DNA of 64,000 nt from Ulota crispa. Taxonomy: Eukaryota; Streptophyta; Bryopsida; Orthotrichales; Orthotrichaceae. Positions within the stretch are counted from its first letter, which is position 1; each line of letters starts with the position of its first letter. The DNA lies in assembly GCA_963920765.1 (NCBI GenBank), contig OY987242.1:33690002-33754001 (forward strand), given 5' to 3'. Both the position numbers and the translations under genes were made by a program. Below, piece after piece: positions 33,851 through 46,563 of the stretch. Under the pieces are notes generated by a model that saw only the letters and a list, made by a program, of their open reading frames with translations, ran no database searches and was not told where the DNA came from.

Positions 33851-35488
33851 TCTAGAAGCTCAAGTTATACACCTTGTTGTAAAAAAAAAAAACCCATTAA
33901 TGAACTATTGGAATGTTGTATGCAAATATTTTGTTGATACTTGACTTATGGGTTGGGCTTCGAGGGTGCTTTACATTATGTACCACGCCATGGGTCACTT
34001 AGAAATGTCTATATGACAACATCTTTGGAAGTTTTGGCTCTAACAAATTAGGAAAAAAATTGCGGCAAGAGGTCGGGTGTAGCAAAAAATAATAATCCAT
34101 CTTGAAATCCAATCTCAAGAAGAAAAAATTGCTTAAAATATTTAAACAATTTTGTGGGGTTTTTTTGGCCTTCTTGTTATCCAACAATTTTTGGAATTGG
34201 CATTGAAGTGAAACTTGCAAAGTTAAGACAATGAAGTGTGAGCTACTCCTCACTAGACTTTTGAACAAAGTTGCACATTCTTTGGTACAAGATTTTCAAA
34301 AAAGTAATTCTGTATATATTTTTTCTAATGATCTAGGACTCTACACCTAAGACATAGTGTGAAGCTACAAGGCCAATTTTGACTTGTTCATCAATTAGAT
34401 TTTGAAACTTTATTGAAACTTGGGACACAACTTGAACTTCCAAAAGATGTTTTTAATTTGTTTATTTCACTACATACATAGATTAATCAACCTCTAAAAA
34501 AATAAAAATAAAACGTGAATCCAAAAGAACTAACAAATATACTAAACTATGTTTTTGGTGCACTACTCAAAGATTGGAAGAAATTGCAAGTGCTTGGAGT
34601 ATTTTGTTGGAATTGCAACTTTATACTTGGAGTTGAGGCCATTAAAACTTGGTGAACCACTATTTCAACACATCTGGAAAATTTCTTATGGGTGCAGCCC
34701 CAAAGTCCTATGTATGATGAAATTCCTTTACAACCTTCTATAAATGATTCTTCCTCCACCATAATACATGTGTCCACGTGGTTTGATTTTTTTTACACAT
34801 ACTCCTAACACACGTATGCAATATAGTCTCAAGAGTTGCAACTCATACAAACACTTGATTTGGACTTACAAGAACTCAAAAATAGGTTTCCTCTGATCAT
34901 CACTCAAAATTTCCAAAAATGTTCCATCATCTTTGAATATTATGATCTTCTAAATACTTAGGATTTAGAACCTAGTTTCTTTGAGTGAAATAGAAAATAA
35001 AGTTTCCAAAACTACACTTAGACCCCAAATTTTGAAAAAGAACTTTGATTTACGTAGAAAAATCAATCTATTCCAAGTGCAAGAATACAAACCCATTCAC
35101 ACATTGGTACAACAAGTACACTACCAGTTACGTTTCTGAATTTCTATGACATGTGACTTTAAAAAAAGTAGCATTGCAAACAAAATACAAGAAACCCATG
35201 CACAAATACATACATTGATCACATAAGCAAACCCTCTTCATCATTCAAGAAATTCAATTTCTAATTGTTATTACAACCTTGTTGTCACATGGAGACCTGA
35301 GAATTTCTCAAGGAAAAAACACGTCCTATCTTTATTAGGGTTTACCTCCTAACGTAAGCATCAAGGATGGAATTTGCCATCTACGTTCATGAGGTTTAAA
35401 TGAGATTGTTGAACCGTAAAAACACGTTGCTTGAACAAAATCCTTTATGCTCGTATGCTGCCAAAGAGTAAACATCCCTAGGAGCTAC
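33851..35488. other. Intergenic DNA 3' of the nucleosidase gene
   Basis: AT-rich, with no recognised gene or bounded element. The 3' UTR and poly(A) site of the minus-strand nucleosidase gene should lie in its right part, but no unambiguous signal was identified. Confidence 0.45.
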
Positions 35489-38400
35489 CTACGAGGCAGC
35501 CGTAAGACGTTCTTTCAAAAGCGCCGCTACCCGTTGGTTGTCCACCGCCACCGCCACTTTCACCGGTGGAATTCCACACCAGTCTGTGGGGTCGTGCCAC
35601 CTGGCGCCAAATTCCCCAGCAAATCAATGAGTTGAAAGAGAAGTATATTTTGGCATATTAGGGATTTGGGTTTTTAGCAAGGTAGGGTTTTGGGTTTTGA
35701 CAAGTTAGGGTTTAGGGTCTTGACAAGTTAGGGTTTTGGGGTTTTGGCAGTAGTATTAGCAAAGGAAGTGGTCTTTGAGAACAAAGGTATAGTGCAAGAT
35801 ACCATAAACCAACAAATTATTGGTAAAAGATGTCAAATAGTTGTCAACTTTGAATGTCAAAAACTTTTTTTTTGACAAACAATAATTCCAATTTATCGTT
35901 GTAACTTTTATCCTAAGACCTTCTTGCTTCCAATTAGAACAAGTTTCTAACTTATTGAGGGGTGCTATGCAGAGCTCTTATGGTTGTTAGATATTTGCTA
36001 GTTAAGGCTCGTCTTGGACTAAAGAATGTTAAAGTTTGGTTTCCCAAATCTCAAGCAGGCAGCCAGCTTGGAACCAAAATGGGCATGTGGAACACAAGCT
36101 TTAGCCTACGAGTTCGTACAAAACCCTACTTTCACTAGTGTAGTTGAAATTAGCCTGTTATAGTACTTTTGCGTTTTGAGTTTCAACACAAGTTGGGTAG
36201 TGCAAAGCTTGGGAAAAATCTGATTTTTGCTTAAAGTCGTTTGTTTGTGCTAGCAAAACTAATAAATTTTATTTTGTAAGAAAACCAACTTTTTCGCCGG
36301 CAAAATTCTGGTTTCCTTATTAAAAAATCAAAAAGGTTTTTATTTGCACATTATTAGAGGTGGAGAAAAGAGTACGCATATTAGAGAAAACAAAGTCTGA
36401 GAAAACAGATAAAATTCTGCAGAGAAAACTAGCTGAGATTTGGGACCCGCTTCTGTCAGCCTGTTTTTTTCTCACAAAATTTGCGTTAAAAGTATTGTGA
36501 TGCTATCAAGGCCGCTTTCTTATATTTTCTTTTCCTGATTTTAGTAATTTAGGGGATAGGGTTTAGGGTTTTAAGCAAAAAGAAAAGAATGACAGAACAT
36601 GGAGAAACCAAAACAATAAAAAGGGGAGGAGAGAGAGGACAGTACACTTTGTTGGAGTTGTTGAAGAGCGTGAGGCCTCGGCAAATGCCCTCTTGTTGCA
36701 CTCTCACAGCTCCTTTAGCAAATGTCATCAATGAAGGATCCACAGCTGCCACCATTGTTGCTGGGTCATGCAAGTAAATAGCTGCAAATCCAACCGAACG
36801 TCAATATCCCAAAAGGTTTTAGGGTTTAGGGTACTAAGCCTCAACATTCATGAATTAGTTTTGAAATTTGATGACTTTAAAGGGTGAATCTAAAATGTCA
36901 TAGACCCTAGAATGTGACAGTAGCTAAAGCATTATAAAAAATAAGAAACTAGGAGTCAAAAATTATAAAGCTATATCACTAGGTTTAGGATTTAGGAGTT
37001 TAGGATTTAGGGTAACAAGATTCAACATTCATGAACTAATTTTGACGACTTTAGAGGGTGAATTTGAAATGTCATAGACACTAAAATGGTAGTAGCTAAA
37101 GCACCATAGGAAACTGGTAGCCATAAGATTACAAAGTTACATCACTCGGAGGTGCCAAAATACATCTAGTAGGGACTCCATAGATGTATTTTCCTACGTA
37201 TTTATTAATATATAAAAAGACACCTGGGCAATATATAATATGTTGCAATGGGTGAAAGAGATACACTAGACATAGTTATAAGTTTTCATACCACTCAATA
37301 ACTCACTTTGACAATTGGGTGGCAAGTTAAGCTCTCCTTATGTACACATTCTTTACAATGTTTCAAACACCACATCACAATACACCCAAACGCAATGTTC
37401 TAAACAATGAGTTCATATTAGCATCAATTTCATATAAGCCTTTATAACGAGTAAATGGAAATTCATGTTAGTGCAAATGGCATATGGTGTTAAAACAAGT
37501 GCTTGGTGCAATATCAATGTCTTTGGCATATACTTGACGTTGAACTGAAATTACATTAGAGTGGCAATTGCTGAGTTAATATTGAGTCAAGATAAACTTT
37601 AACATCAATTTTACATTATATTTAACATGGATCTAATGTTGTATTATTTAGATTGACATTATTTTACCATAAACAACTCGATGGACTGGAAATTCACATA
37701 CCATCTATATTGTACGCTTCACGATGATACTTTGCATAGAAATGAGATGCCCCATATAAATACTTGCCGTATTTGCTACTGGATTCTCCCAAGTCTGCCA
37801 GATCTTGGCCTACAAAACACAAAATACAAAAGTATCAATGTTGCTTGAACAAAATCCTTTGCAAATCCTTTGCATTTTTCATTGCTTTATACTTGTGAAC
37901 CTTAACTACCTCCCCTAAGCAGGTGAGTTATGCAATGGAACATAACCAAAAATTGCAAGTGGTGGCACATTGCATAACGCCACTCTTACCATAAGTGGCA
38001 ATATTTGATTCAAGCAACATTTACGCAAGCTAAGAGCCTCAAGCACGAACAATCTCACTTTTGCACCACTAGTTACTCAAATTGCCCTTGTTCCCAACGG
38101 GTTAAACATGAGAATGCCCTTGCGTGAGGCCCTTGCCCTACACGTATCCTATTCTCAAAGCCATACCAAACTGTAACTCCTACTAGAGAAAAAACAAAAA
38201 AGAAGCATTCTTGAATGCACTGTTAAACTAAACAATGCAAAAAGAAAATGGCAAAGCCTTCAAGAGGGGTTTCAGAATTCTAAAACGTATAGAAGTAGAA
38301 AAAAACAGGATTGGAAACAAAAAGAGTACAAGACTCAAACAAACCTGTCCAGTAGACTTGGTGAGTGATGTTGATACCAACAACCAAAATGTCAGCTCCA

Positions 38401-41400
38401 CATGTGAATACAATGTCCGCTGCTTCTGGATCCCCATGAATCTGCACAAAAAGCTTAACATGCTAACTAAACTTACAATGGAACAAAATTGCAAAACTTG
38501 CCAATAGAAATAACCATCCACGCAACTTTTGTTTTGTCCATACAAGCAAAGCAAGAGGACGGGTATGGGGGTGTGTGTTTGTGGTTGAGGTTGAATCAAC
38601 GAATCACATTTTTTTTAACAACATAATTTTCACAGGAGACAAAAGAAAAAAAAATTGTGAGAAAAAGAAGACCCAATTTTTTTGTTATCTATATTATAAA
38701 GCTCTCACGCAATACAGTTCTCTATTAAAACCAAAGGTTGAAAATTCTCAATTAAAAAGCATTGGGTGTCAAGCGCATTCAAAATTTGAAATTCAAAAAG
38801 GGGAAGGTAGAAGAAAAGGCATGGAAAAGGGAGGGTGAAAAGTTACTAGGACTTATAAAATTTCTATAAACATTAGAAATTCAAAATTCTCTATTACAAT
38901 TTGCTTAGAATCCATTAAAAACTTAATACGAACTCAAAATTTGAAATTCAGAGAGGGTTTGAAATTCAAAAAGAGGGACGGAGAAGAAAAGGTATAGAAA
39001 GGGAGGGTGAAAAATCACTTGAAACTTGAGGGGGAGAGAGAGAGAAAAAGGCAAAGAAAGGGAGGATGAAAAGTCATCTCAAAAATTACCAAAATTTAAG
39101 AGAGATGGTGCAAAACGCATGCAATGCATACTTATTAAATTAGAAGCTAAATCCCAAATCTTCCAAGAATATCTCAACTCCCTTGAGAGCTTTCTTGTTG
39201 TTATTATATGTGCTAAGACAAACTTAACCATTTAAGAATGTCAATTCATTTTATTTTCTTCTACTTGCTTTTTTGGTAGCAAGAAGAAATACTATTGAGT
39301 TGTAAAGACTTGAGTTGTTATAGTTTCTAGTTTACTGGTATGAAGTCCATATCAGTGTAACCAATTAGATCCCATATTGAAGTAGGCTTTGCTCCCAAAA
39401 GCACAAAGAGCAAGGTCAGAACCAAATAAATAAACACTTACATTTGCTTCAGCAGCAGGATTTACGTTGCCATTGACTTGGAAAGCGCCTCCCAAGATTA
39501 TAATCTGGCCCACTTTCTTGACAAACGTTGGGTCTTGCTCCACTGCCTGCCCGACACGTACCCCCCGTACAAATTCAGAAGTCTCGTTAAACTCGTATAC
39601 TGAAGATTAAAACAATCCACATGCCTGAGCTAGCAAATGTATTCAGCAAACGAGTTGCAATTTTTTTTAAATAGTTATGATCCTTTAAAACATAAAATGA
39701 ACGCTAGTTTACTCGCCTCCCAACAAGCATAAACTTGAGCTAGACTATTTTCAATATTCCCAATGCACAAAGACAAACAAAAAAAAATCAAACACATAGA
39801 GTTAGTTGTTTTAAGTGGTATTTGTTTGTTTGTGTTAATGCCTTTGTAGGTTACTCGGGGTCACATTTGTGGACCCGTCAGAGGCGGTTTAATAATGAAA
39901 ATGCATGAAAAGAGGGGGCAATATATAGTGAGGTACAAAAGTGGGGCTAGCATTCACCATGAAAAATATCTTCTAACTCACCTAAATTTTGTTTGTTTGA
40001 TCATGGTTTACTAAAAAAAATGGTCAAACAAGACCACTCACAAAAGTAAAGTAAAAAATGTTAGGCATGTAAGAAATCCATGTCATACTGTCCTTTCGTT
40101 TTCGTTGTCAAGAATTATTTATCTTCTTCGTAGCAATCTTAACCCCTAAAGGACTTGATCCATTTTGAAATGGTCAAACTTCATGTCTAAGCTCAAATTT
40201 GTCTTTTAAAGTGTGTTCAAACAACAATTTTATACTTTTATTGCTTGAAACTATGGACGATATATCACTGCAAGAAATTTCAATTTATTCCATAAAAACT
40301 TGTAATTTTTATCAATTTTTTTTTTCAAAAAATGAACATAAATAAGTTAAAATAGCAAAAAAAAAACCAAATTACTTGAATTTTTTTAAAGAGGTACAAG
40401 CAGCATTAAAGACCTGTGTGAAAAATTTTCAATTGTTAATTAAAATTTTTACACCCAAAACAACCACAACAAAGAATTTAAAGTCAAATTTGACTATCAA
40501 ACCAAGTTTATCCTTATATTTAATTAATTTATAAAATTTTGATATTTTTTGCTAGAAGACACATTCATTTTCTATTTACGTTAATTTTTTGATAAATTTG
40601 ATGGAAAATTCGAATTATTGTGATTTTTTAAAGCTAAATGTGGAAATAAAATAATATCAATTAGAATATATATTAAAAAAATCTATAATTTCTACCATAA
40701 ATGAATGGTAGAATGAGAAATATAGTTTTGTAGTTTAAATTTAAAATATGAATGAAAAACACACCATGTTGTGTTATTTGGATTCTAACACTTGGAGCTT
40801 TCAATGGAAATAACTCTTTCAAATTTTGATATTTTTCAAAAAAACTAAATGAAATAGAAAGAAAACTTGTCAAGCTTCATTTTAGTAGTTTGAGCCGCAT
40901 ACCAAAAATCGATATTTTGAAAGTTACAATTAGGGTTGACCAAGGTGCATCCAAAAAGTGGATGCGTGGACCTTTAAGGGTTAACCAAGTACAAAACTCT
41001 TTTTCTTAAAATTTGATTGAAATGTCTTATACTGAAAGGCAAGAGTTTCCAACGTGTGGCTTGAAGTTACCCAAACTTCTCCCAAAGCTACAAATAAATG
41101 TGAATATATACACCATTGTGTTAAATTTTGAGTTATTAGCCTCGTTTAGCAGTGTTTTTTAAGCCACTGCTCAGAGATTGCCTCAACCTTAATATTTTCA
41201 AGCAGGTAAACAGACATTGCCACACAAAAAATGTGTAAGGTAAGGGCTTCACACGAGCATTCTCATGTTTAAGCCACTGGGAGGATGGAGACCAAGTAAC
41301 CAGTGGTGCAAACATGAGATTGCCAATGTGTGTGGCTCTTAACTTATGTAAATATTGCTTGAAGAAAATATTGCCATGTGTTTGTTTTGTTGGCAAGAAT

Positions 41401-43846
41401 GATGTTACGTAGCGTGACACCATTCCCGCAATTTCTGTTGTTACATTCACAAGTATAAAGGCAACCAAAAACGCAAAGGACTTTGTTCAAATGACGTTTA
41501 CAAAAAAGAAAGGTCCCATTTTCAAAAACTCAAGGAGGGGGGAGGATGTATAGATAAGATGCACACACCTTGGCGAGGTTGGTGAGTGGACCCAGAGCCA
41601 CAATAGTGATTTCCCCTGGAAATTCATTGACCTTATTTATCAAAAAATCCGGTGCAAAGGTTTCAACAGGTTTCCTTTCTGACAACGTAGGAAACGTGTT
41701 GCCAAGCCCATCAGAGCCATGCACGAAATCAGCAATCCGGTCCTTCACATCCCCCTGGCCATTCCAAACCAACAAAAACAAACAAAAAAACAACAAAAAC
41801 AAACAAAAAAACAACAAAAACTCCAAATAATCAGCCAAAAAAACAATATCTGACTGGAAAAACTGAAGTGAGAAAATACACACTTTTTTTTAACTCCTAA
41901 GAATGCAAAGGGGTGAAGCACGTAGATATGGATGGAGCTTTCCGGGCAAAAAAAGAACATAAACGATTATGGCCTACAAAGAATTCAGAAAATAATATCT
42001 TCGTTTTTGCAGTTATTTTTCCTCCTTTATATGTACCATTTCTACATGCCGCATATTGTCGAAGAATAAACAGAAAACAACAGCTTTCTAAGCATACTTG
42101 GATGCACTTCATCTGTTTCATGTAGCTCATGCAAGAAGAAGCAAGGCAAAAGAGGTTCATACCCGGAGAGATGTTCTAAATCCTTCAGAAACGGGTATGT
42201 CTTCTCGACCAGCGAAATCTAACTGTGGAGTTAAAGAAAAAGATCCATCAAAACCAATCAGAGCAAACAAGCAACATTTGATGTGCACCTCCAAAATAAT
42301 GCCAAAGAAACGGCAAAAGCATGTCAAGAAAGAAATAATGATATAATCTTGCACAAAATCGCAAAACAATCACAGGTCGAGACGTAGTTTGAAAGTGATT
42401 ACAAATAGGGCCACACTTGCAATATTGTCTTTGTTCTATTGGGCTTTTTTCTTCATCAAGCTAATTGGCCAAAGAAAAGAAGGTTTTGCTTTTGGAGCCT
42501 CTTCTTTGTGGAGAAAGAGTGGAGGATTGAGAGTGCAATGCAAAGAGTGTGACAAGAAGGGACATAACACCCGCACATGTGAGCCGTGAAGAATTCTTGG
42601 GAATAATACCCAAGGTTGGAAAGTAGGAGCACTTGACAATGCACCCAATTGACATGACTTATTTTTGTAGGTGTGTACCCCTATTTGTAATTGCTTTTAA
42701 AATGCACCATTTTTTGCACTTGTTTTGTGAATTGTGTGTCCAATGACCCTAAAATCATTGCATCATTCAAAAGGAGTGATTAAAAAACAAATTTTTTGTC
42801 GAAATGATTCACCCCACGTCTCTCCATATATTCTCTCAAAAATGCTTAAAAGTTTTACCTTCAAATTTTGAGGCTTACCAGGTGGAGTGCATTGACAGTA
42901 GCTGTGACAGTTTGCACGTTGCCGAAGATTGTGGTGAGGCCGATCACATCCAGCTCCGGAGATTTCAAGGCGAAGAATATGGCCATCGCATCGTCTGCAC
43001 ACACACCCCCACTCACCACACAAATTAAAAAACTTCACATATGCCCACTTTTTTCTTCTTCTTCAACATGTACAAAACCAGAAGAACGAAATTCGTCTTT
43101 CAAAAAGAATTCAAAAATCGTTGTGATGAGTTTCAAGAAATTCCAGTCTCGTAAGGGACGACAGCTTTGACGATGTAATTGAAGGTACCCAACAATGCAT
43201 GTAACGTTAAAAGCAGAAGGGGCTTATTCTACCATTTTCATATTGATTTTTTTCAATTATGCAGAGGGATCAATTACAACAAGGATCAATTACCGTGTGG
43301 CAGAATAAACCCTCTTAGGGCTGGATTATGTAAAGAGGCTAGGGATCAATTCTGCAATAAGGACCAATTAATGCGTGGCAAAATGAGCCCCTTTTGAGCG
43401 GGTAGAGAGCCGCCAGGTGTCACTCACCCCTGAGCTTGACCTGCAACTACTTGAGTGACAAAAAAGGCGGCTCTTTGCCCACCCCACCCCACCTTGTAGT
43501 ACAACAAACTCTAAACCCCTCAAACCCTAAACCCTAAACCAATGCTCGAAACGGCCACTATCGGAAGAAACACAAGCAAACCCACTTGAAAGTCCCAACC
43601 AACTAAAAAAATCTCAAAAAACCCAAAAAAACTATCCAAAAATTTCAAAAAACCCAGAAAAAAATCCACCCAAAATTCGGAAAAAGAGAGAGACAGAGAC
43701 CGAGAGACAGAGCAGGGGCTATGGAGACGAGAACAAGTTTTTCAAATTGGAGACCCTTCAAAGGGTTGGCAAGCTCCGAATGGGCGACAAGCGGACCTAC
43801 CGATGCCAGGGTCAGTGTCGATGATGACTTTCTTCGGAGGAACCAT
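35489..43846 (-). CDS. URH2: Uridine nucleosidase (nucleoside hydrolase, URH2-like), 9 exons, 321 residues
   Basis: Nucleoside hydrolases of this family split ribonucleosides such as uridine or inosine into base and ribose, a step of cytosolic nucleoside salvage and breakdown. Exons (minus strand) are 43846-43801, 42994-42879, 42222-42163, 41754-41569, 39546-39442, 38441-38345, 37809-37702, 36781-36646 and 35600-35489. All introns are GT-AG, and the 966-nt frame is continuous to TAG. The N-terminus carries the metal and ribose-binding motif DTDPGIDDAMAI (residues 10-21). ADFVHG, VALGPLTNLA, ILGGAF, GNVNPAAEAN and the His-Asp pair in YLHDP (residues 242-246) follow in family order. The length is normal, no key residue is missing, and there is no signal peptide. 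Wording is closer to plant URH2 than URH1. Introns hold several mobile elements. Confidence 0.93.
40139..40984. mobile_element. TTAA-flanked element in intron 4 of the nucleosidase gene
   Basis: TTAA at 40139-40142 and 40981-40984 borders CCCCTAAAGGACTTGATCC on the left and, inverted, CCCTTAAAGGTCCACGCATC on the right. About 846 bp, non-coding. It resembles 506-1418 in its end layout, but the interiors are not obviously alike. Confidence 0.75.
43217..43393. mobile_element. MITE with AAGGGGCTTATTCTACCA ends in intron 1
   Basis: The left AAGGGGCTTATTCTACCA and the inverted right end AAGGGGCTCATTTTGCCA differ at three of 18 bases. The interior carries two diverged copies of GATCAATTNC. About 177 bp, non-coding, with no clear target duplication. 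Confidence 0.7.
43400..43480. mobile_element. 81-bp hairpin element in intron 1
   Basis: The left GGGTAGAGAGCCGCC and the inverted right GGGCAAAGAGCCGCC are followed inside by TGTCACTCA on both arms. The element is small, can fold almost entirely into a stem and lies seven bases after the preceding MITE. Confidence 0.65.
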
Positions 43847-44160
43847 CGCTGCTGCTGATGCTCTCCCAACTCCAACACTCTAATCTAACCCCAGATTCTT
43901 GGATGAAACTAAAACCCTAATTGCGAATGGGCTTAGGATTTGGACTAAGCTTAACTTACTGCAACGTAAAGTAAGTAAGTAAGATGGGCACTACTACTAC
44001 TGCTGCTACTGCTGGGGTACTCAATTCCGCAAGTGATCCAAGCCGAAGCGTCCTCTTCAAAAAGCTGGCTGTGGCCGGTTTTGACCTAAGCTAGCTTATA
44101 AGTTAACAACAGAGGAACACCTAAACCCTAAACCATCTCCTCTGCTCTCCTCTCCTCACA
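43847..44160 (-). promoter_or_regulatory. 5' flank of the nucleosidase gene with telo-box motifs
   Basis: AAACCCTAA-type telo-boxes occur just upstream of the start codon (about 43911-43920) and again near 44120-44135. In plants they are common near transcription starts of growth-related genes. The transcription start itself is not resolved. Confidence 0.4.
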
Positions 44161-44941
44161 ACAACGCACTCACTCTTCACAGCGGGCACTCAAGGCCGGG
44201 CCACACAGAGATAAGCTTACAAACCGGCTGTTTTGAAGGTAGATCAGGTCAAACATCTAGATTCGCCACTTTTGGGCCTCCTTTCTCGTTTCACAGCTCC
44301 AGTTCAAAACGTCAGTTAGTTTCAAGGCCGCAGTTTGTAAAAACCAGGTGGCGGTTTTTACATGTTTGTGAAAAAGCAGACTCTTTGACTTGCTAAGGCC
44401 CACTTTTCTGATCTATTCAAAACTGCCAGTTTTGAGAGAGTTCACAAACTATCATCTCAAACCTCCTGCCATAGCTTAGAATGGTGAAGAGGTTATCTTT
44501 AGGTGAACAGTAGATGAAAACTTGGAAAAGTAGTTGTCTCCTAGTTTTCCAAAAATACAAGTTACTTCTCATCCGTTTCAAATTGTCGGTTTTTGGGCTT
44601 GTGTGGCCCCGGCATCAAAAGCTTTGAAACAACTGACAATTCAGCAGGAGTTTCTTATTTGGGCATGGTGATTTTGGGAAGTGTGCCAAATGGCACTCTC
44701 TCCTACATACCCATAATTAAGGTAAGAGGTTCATAAACCAACCATCTAAAGGCTGAAACTGAATTTTGGGGAGGTGAAACTTCTTGAAATAGTTTTCAAT
44801 AAATTTTCCTTGTAAGACAAGAGGAATTGGCATCTGACTCAAGTTCTTTTGTATTTTTTAGAGCAATGTGGAATTACTTATGAAATTTTGAAGTGGACAG
44901 GTCATAGGGCTCTAAACCGCCCACCTCTTCAAGTGTATGCC
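44161..44941. repeat. Intergenic DNA ending in a copy of a dispersed repeat
   Basis: Positions about 44690-44940 are the inverse of 13950-14170 (TTTTGGGGAGGTGAAACTTC, AAATTTTGAAGT and GCCCACCTC landmarks). The remainder, 44161-44690, holds no recognised gene. Confidence 0.5.
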
Positions 44942-45826
44942 CACTGTATAGTTGGGTACATGGCGTTTACCAACCGTTGATTTGAGTTATTGAGTTTTTT
45001 TGGTGGAACTTGGTATACATTTGGTATATTTTTGTCAAAAACATTATCATTGCATCCTTATGCAATACCAAGCAAGTATATCAAATTTTAGCTCCTAAAA
45101 ATCAAAACTCCATTTTTGGTGAATGATTTTGTAAGAAATTCATGGTTTTATATGATAATTAATTGAAAAAAATTGGTGATGAGTTTTTGAGATTTGATTC
45201 CATGGATATGTAGGAAACATCTACATGCACATCTTCCATACTAAAAAAACCCCTCTTAAGTAACAAAACTTTGAGCTATAGAAGATTCAATGAAATTTGT
45301 GATAGGCCCAAATTTTGTAAAATATATATTTTTGTTTTTTAACTAGGTTTTCATCAAGTAAACAAAATATCTTGTTTAGAGTTACAAACTTAGTTACAAT
45401 TTATGAGTCAAACAACAAAATTTGATTTTCATAGAAAAATATGTATTTTACAAAATTTGGGCCTATCACAAATTTCATTGAATCTTCTATAGCTCAAAGT
45501 TTTGTTACTTAAAAGGGGTTTTTTTAGTATGGAAGATGTGCATGTAGATGTTTCCTACATATCCATGGAATCAAATCTCAAAAACTCATCACCAATTTTT
45601 TTCAATTAATTATCATATAAAACCATGAATTTCTTACAAAATCATTCACCAAAAATGGAGTTTTGATTTTTAGGAGCTAAAATTTGATATACTTGCTTGG
45701 TATTGCATAAGGATGCAATGATAATGTTTTTGACAAAAATATACCAAATGTATACCAAGTTCCACCAAAAAAACTCAATAACTCAAATTGGCGGTTGGTA
45801 AATGCCATGTACCCGACTGTACATTG
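44942..45826. mobile_element. Near-perfect 885-bp hairpin (arms 394 bp, loop 97 bp)
   Basis: The left arm 44942-45335 and the right arm 45433-45826 are inverse copies with only a handful of differences over most of their length. The loop is AT-rich. A third, diverged copy of the arm lies near 22065-22200. No coding frame is present. Such a structure is a foldback element and a possible small-RNA source. Confidence 0.85.
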
Positions 45827-46084
45827 TGAAAGGCTATGAATAAGGACATGTACTGGTGGAGTTCATTTGGAGAGGTGAGCGATTTTAGTGCCCTGAAGGA
45901 GTTTGAGCCTACCTTACATGTGTGGGATTTGTAATTTTAATAAATTTTGTCTCAATGACTTATACAAAAGTGTAATGAGCAAAAAACTTATTTTTTTCAA
46001 AAATAGATAAACCATATCCTTATAAATAATAAAATATAACATTTTCCAAAAATAGAAAATTTTCTAAATATAGCCTTTTGAACC
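45827..46084. other. Short AT-rich spacer
   Basis: Nothing recognised between the hairpin and the following dispersed repeat. Confidence 0.4.
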
Positions 46085-46525
46085 ACTTACTCTGATTGAC
46101 TGAGAAAGTGTTGTAGTGGAAGTACTCTTGCATTGAAATTTGATGAAGATGAGGATGGTCAATTTATTTGGATGTAAGCCGAGCATTTGTTGCATTACCT
46201 CCTTTGAGAAATTCCATCTTCTCATATTACTCAATTGCAACAAGGTGATCTGCTTATTGTTTGAATGTTTTTTAAATCATTGATTATTGATTAGGGTTTA
46301 AAGGGTTTTAGAAAGCATAAAGTGAAGAGATGATACTTGCATAAAGTGGTTAATGTTGAGGTTTCACTTTGAATCAAGTTATAGCATTTGTGAATTAACT
46401 AGTTACTTACGACTTAAATTTTTAAATTGACCATAGTTTGTGATAAGATTATTAGCATAGAATTTGTTTATTGCAAGGATATTTCTATTGTCTCTATTAT
46501 AAGTTAGATAAAAATAAGTATGTAT

Positions 46526-46530
<5 letters not shown>
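46085..46530. repeat. Dispersed repeat, copy 2 of 3
   Basis: It matches 8130-8449 (CTGATTGACTGAGAAAGTGT, AAAGTGGTTAATGTTGAGGT, TTTATTGCAAGGATATTTCT). The coding frame that follows copy 1 is absent here, and the copy ends at a GA microsatellite. Confidence 0.6.

Positions 46531-46561
<31 letters not shown>
46530..46561. repeat. (GA)n microsatellite
   Basis: A pure AG/GA run of about 32 bp between the dispersed repeat and the split MITE. Confidence 0.9.
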
Positions 46562-46563
<2 letters not shown>

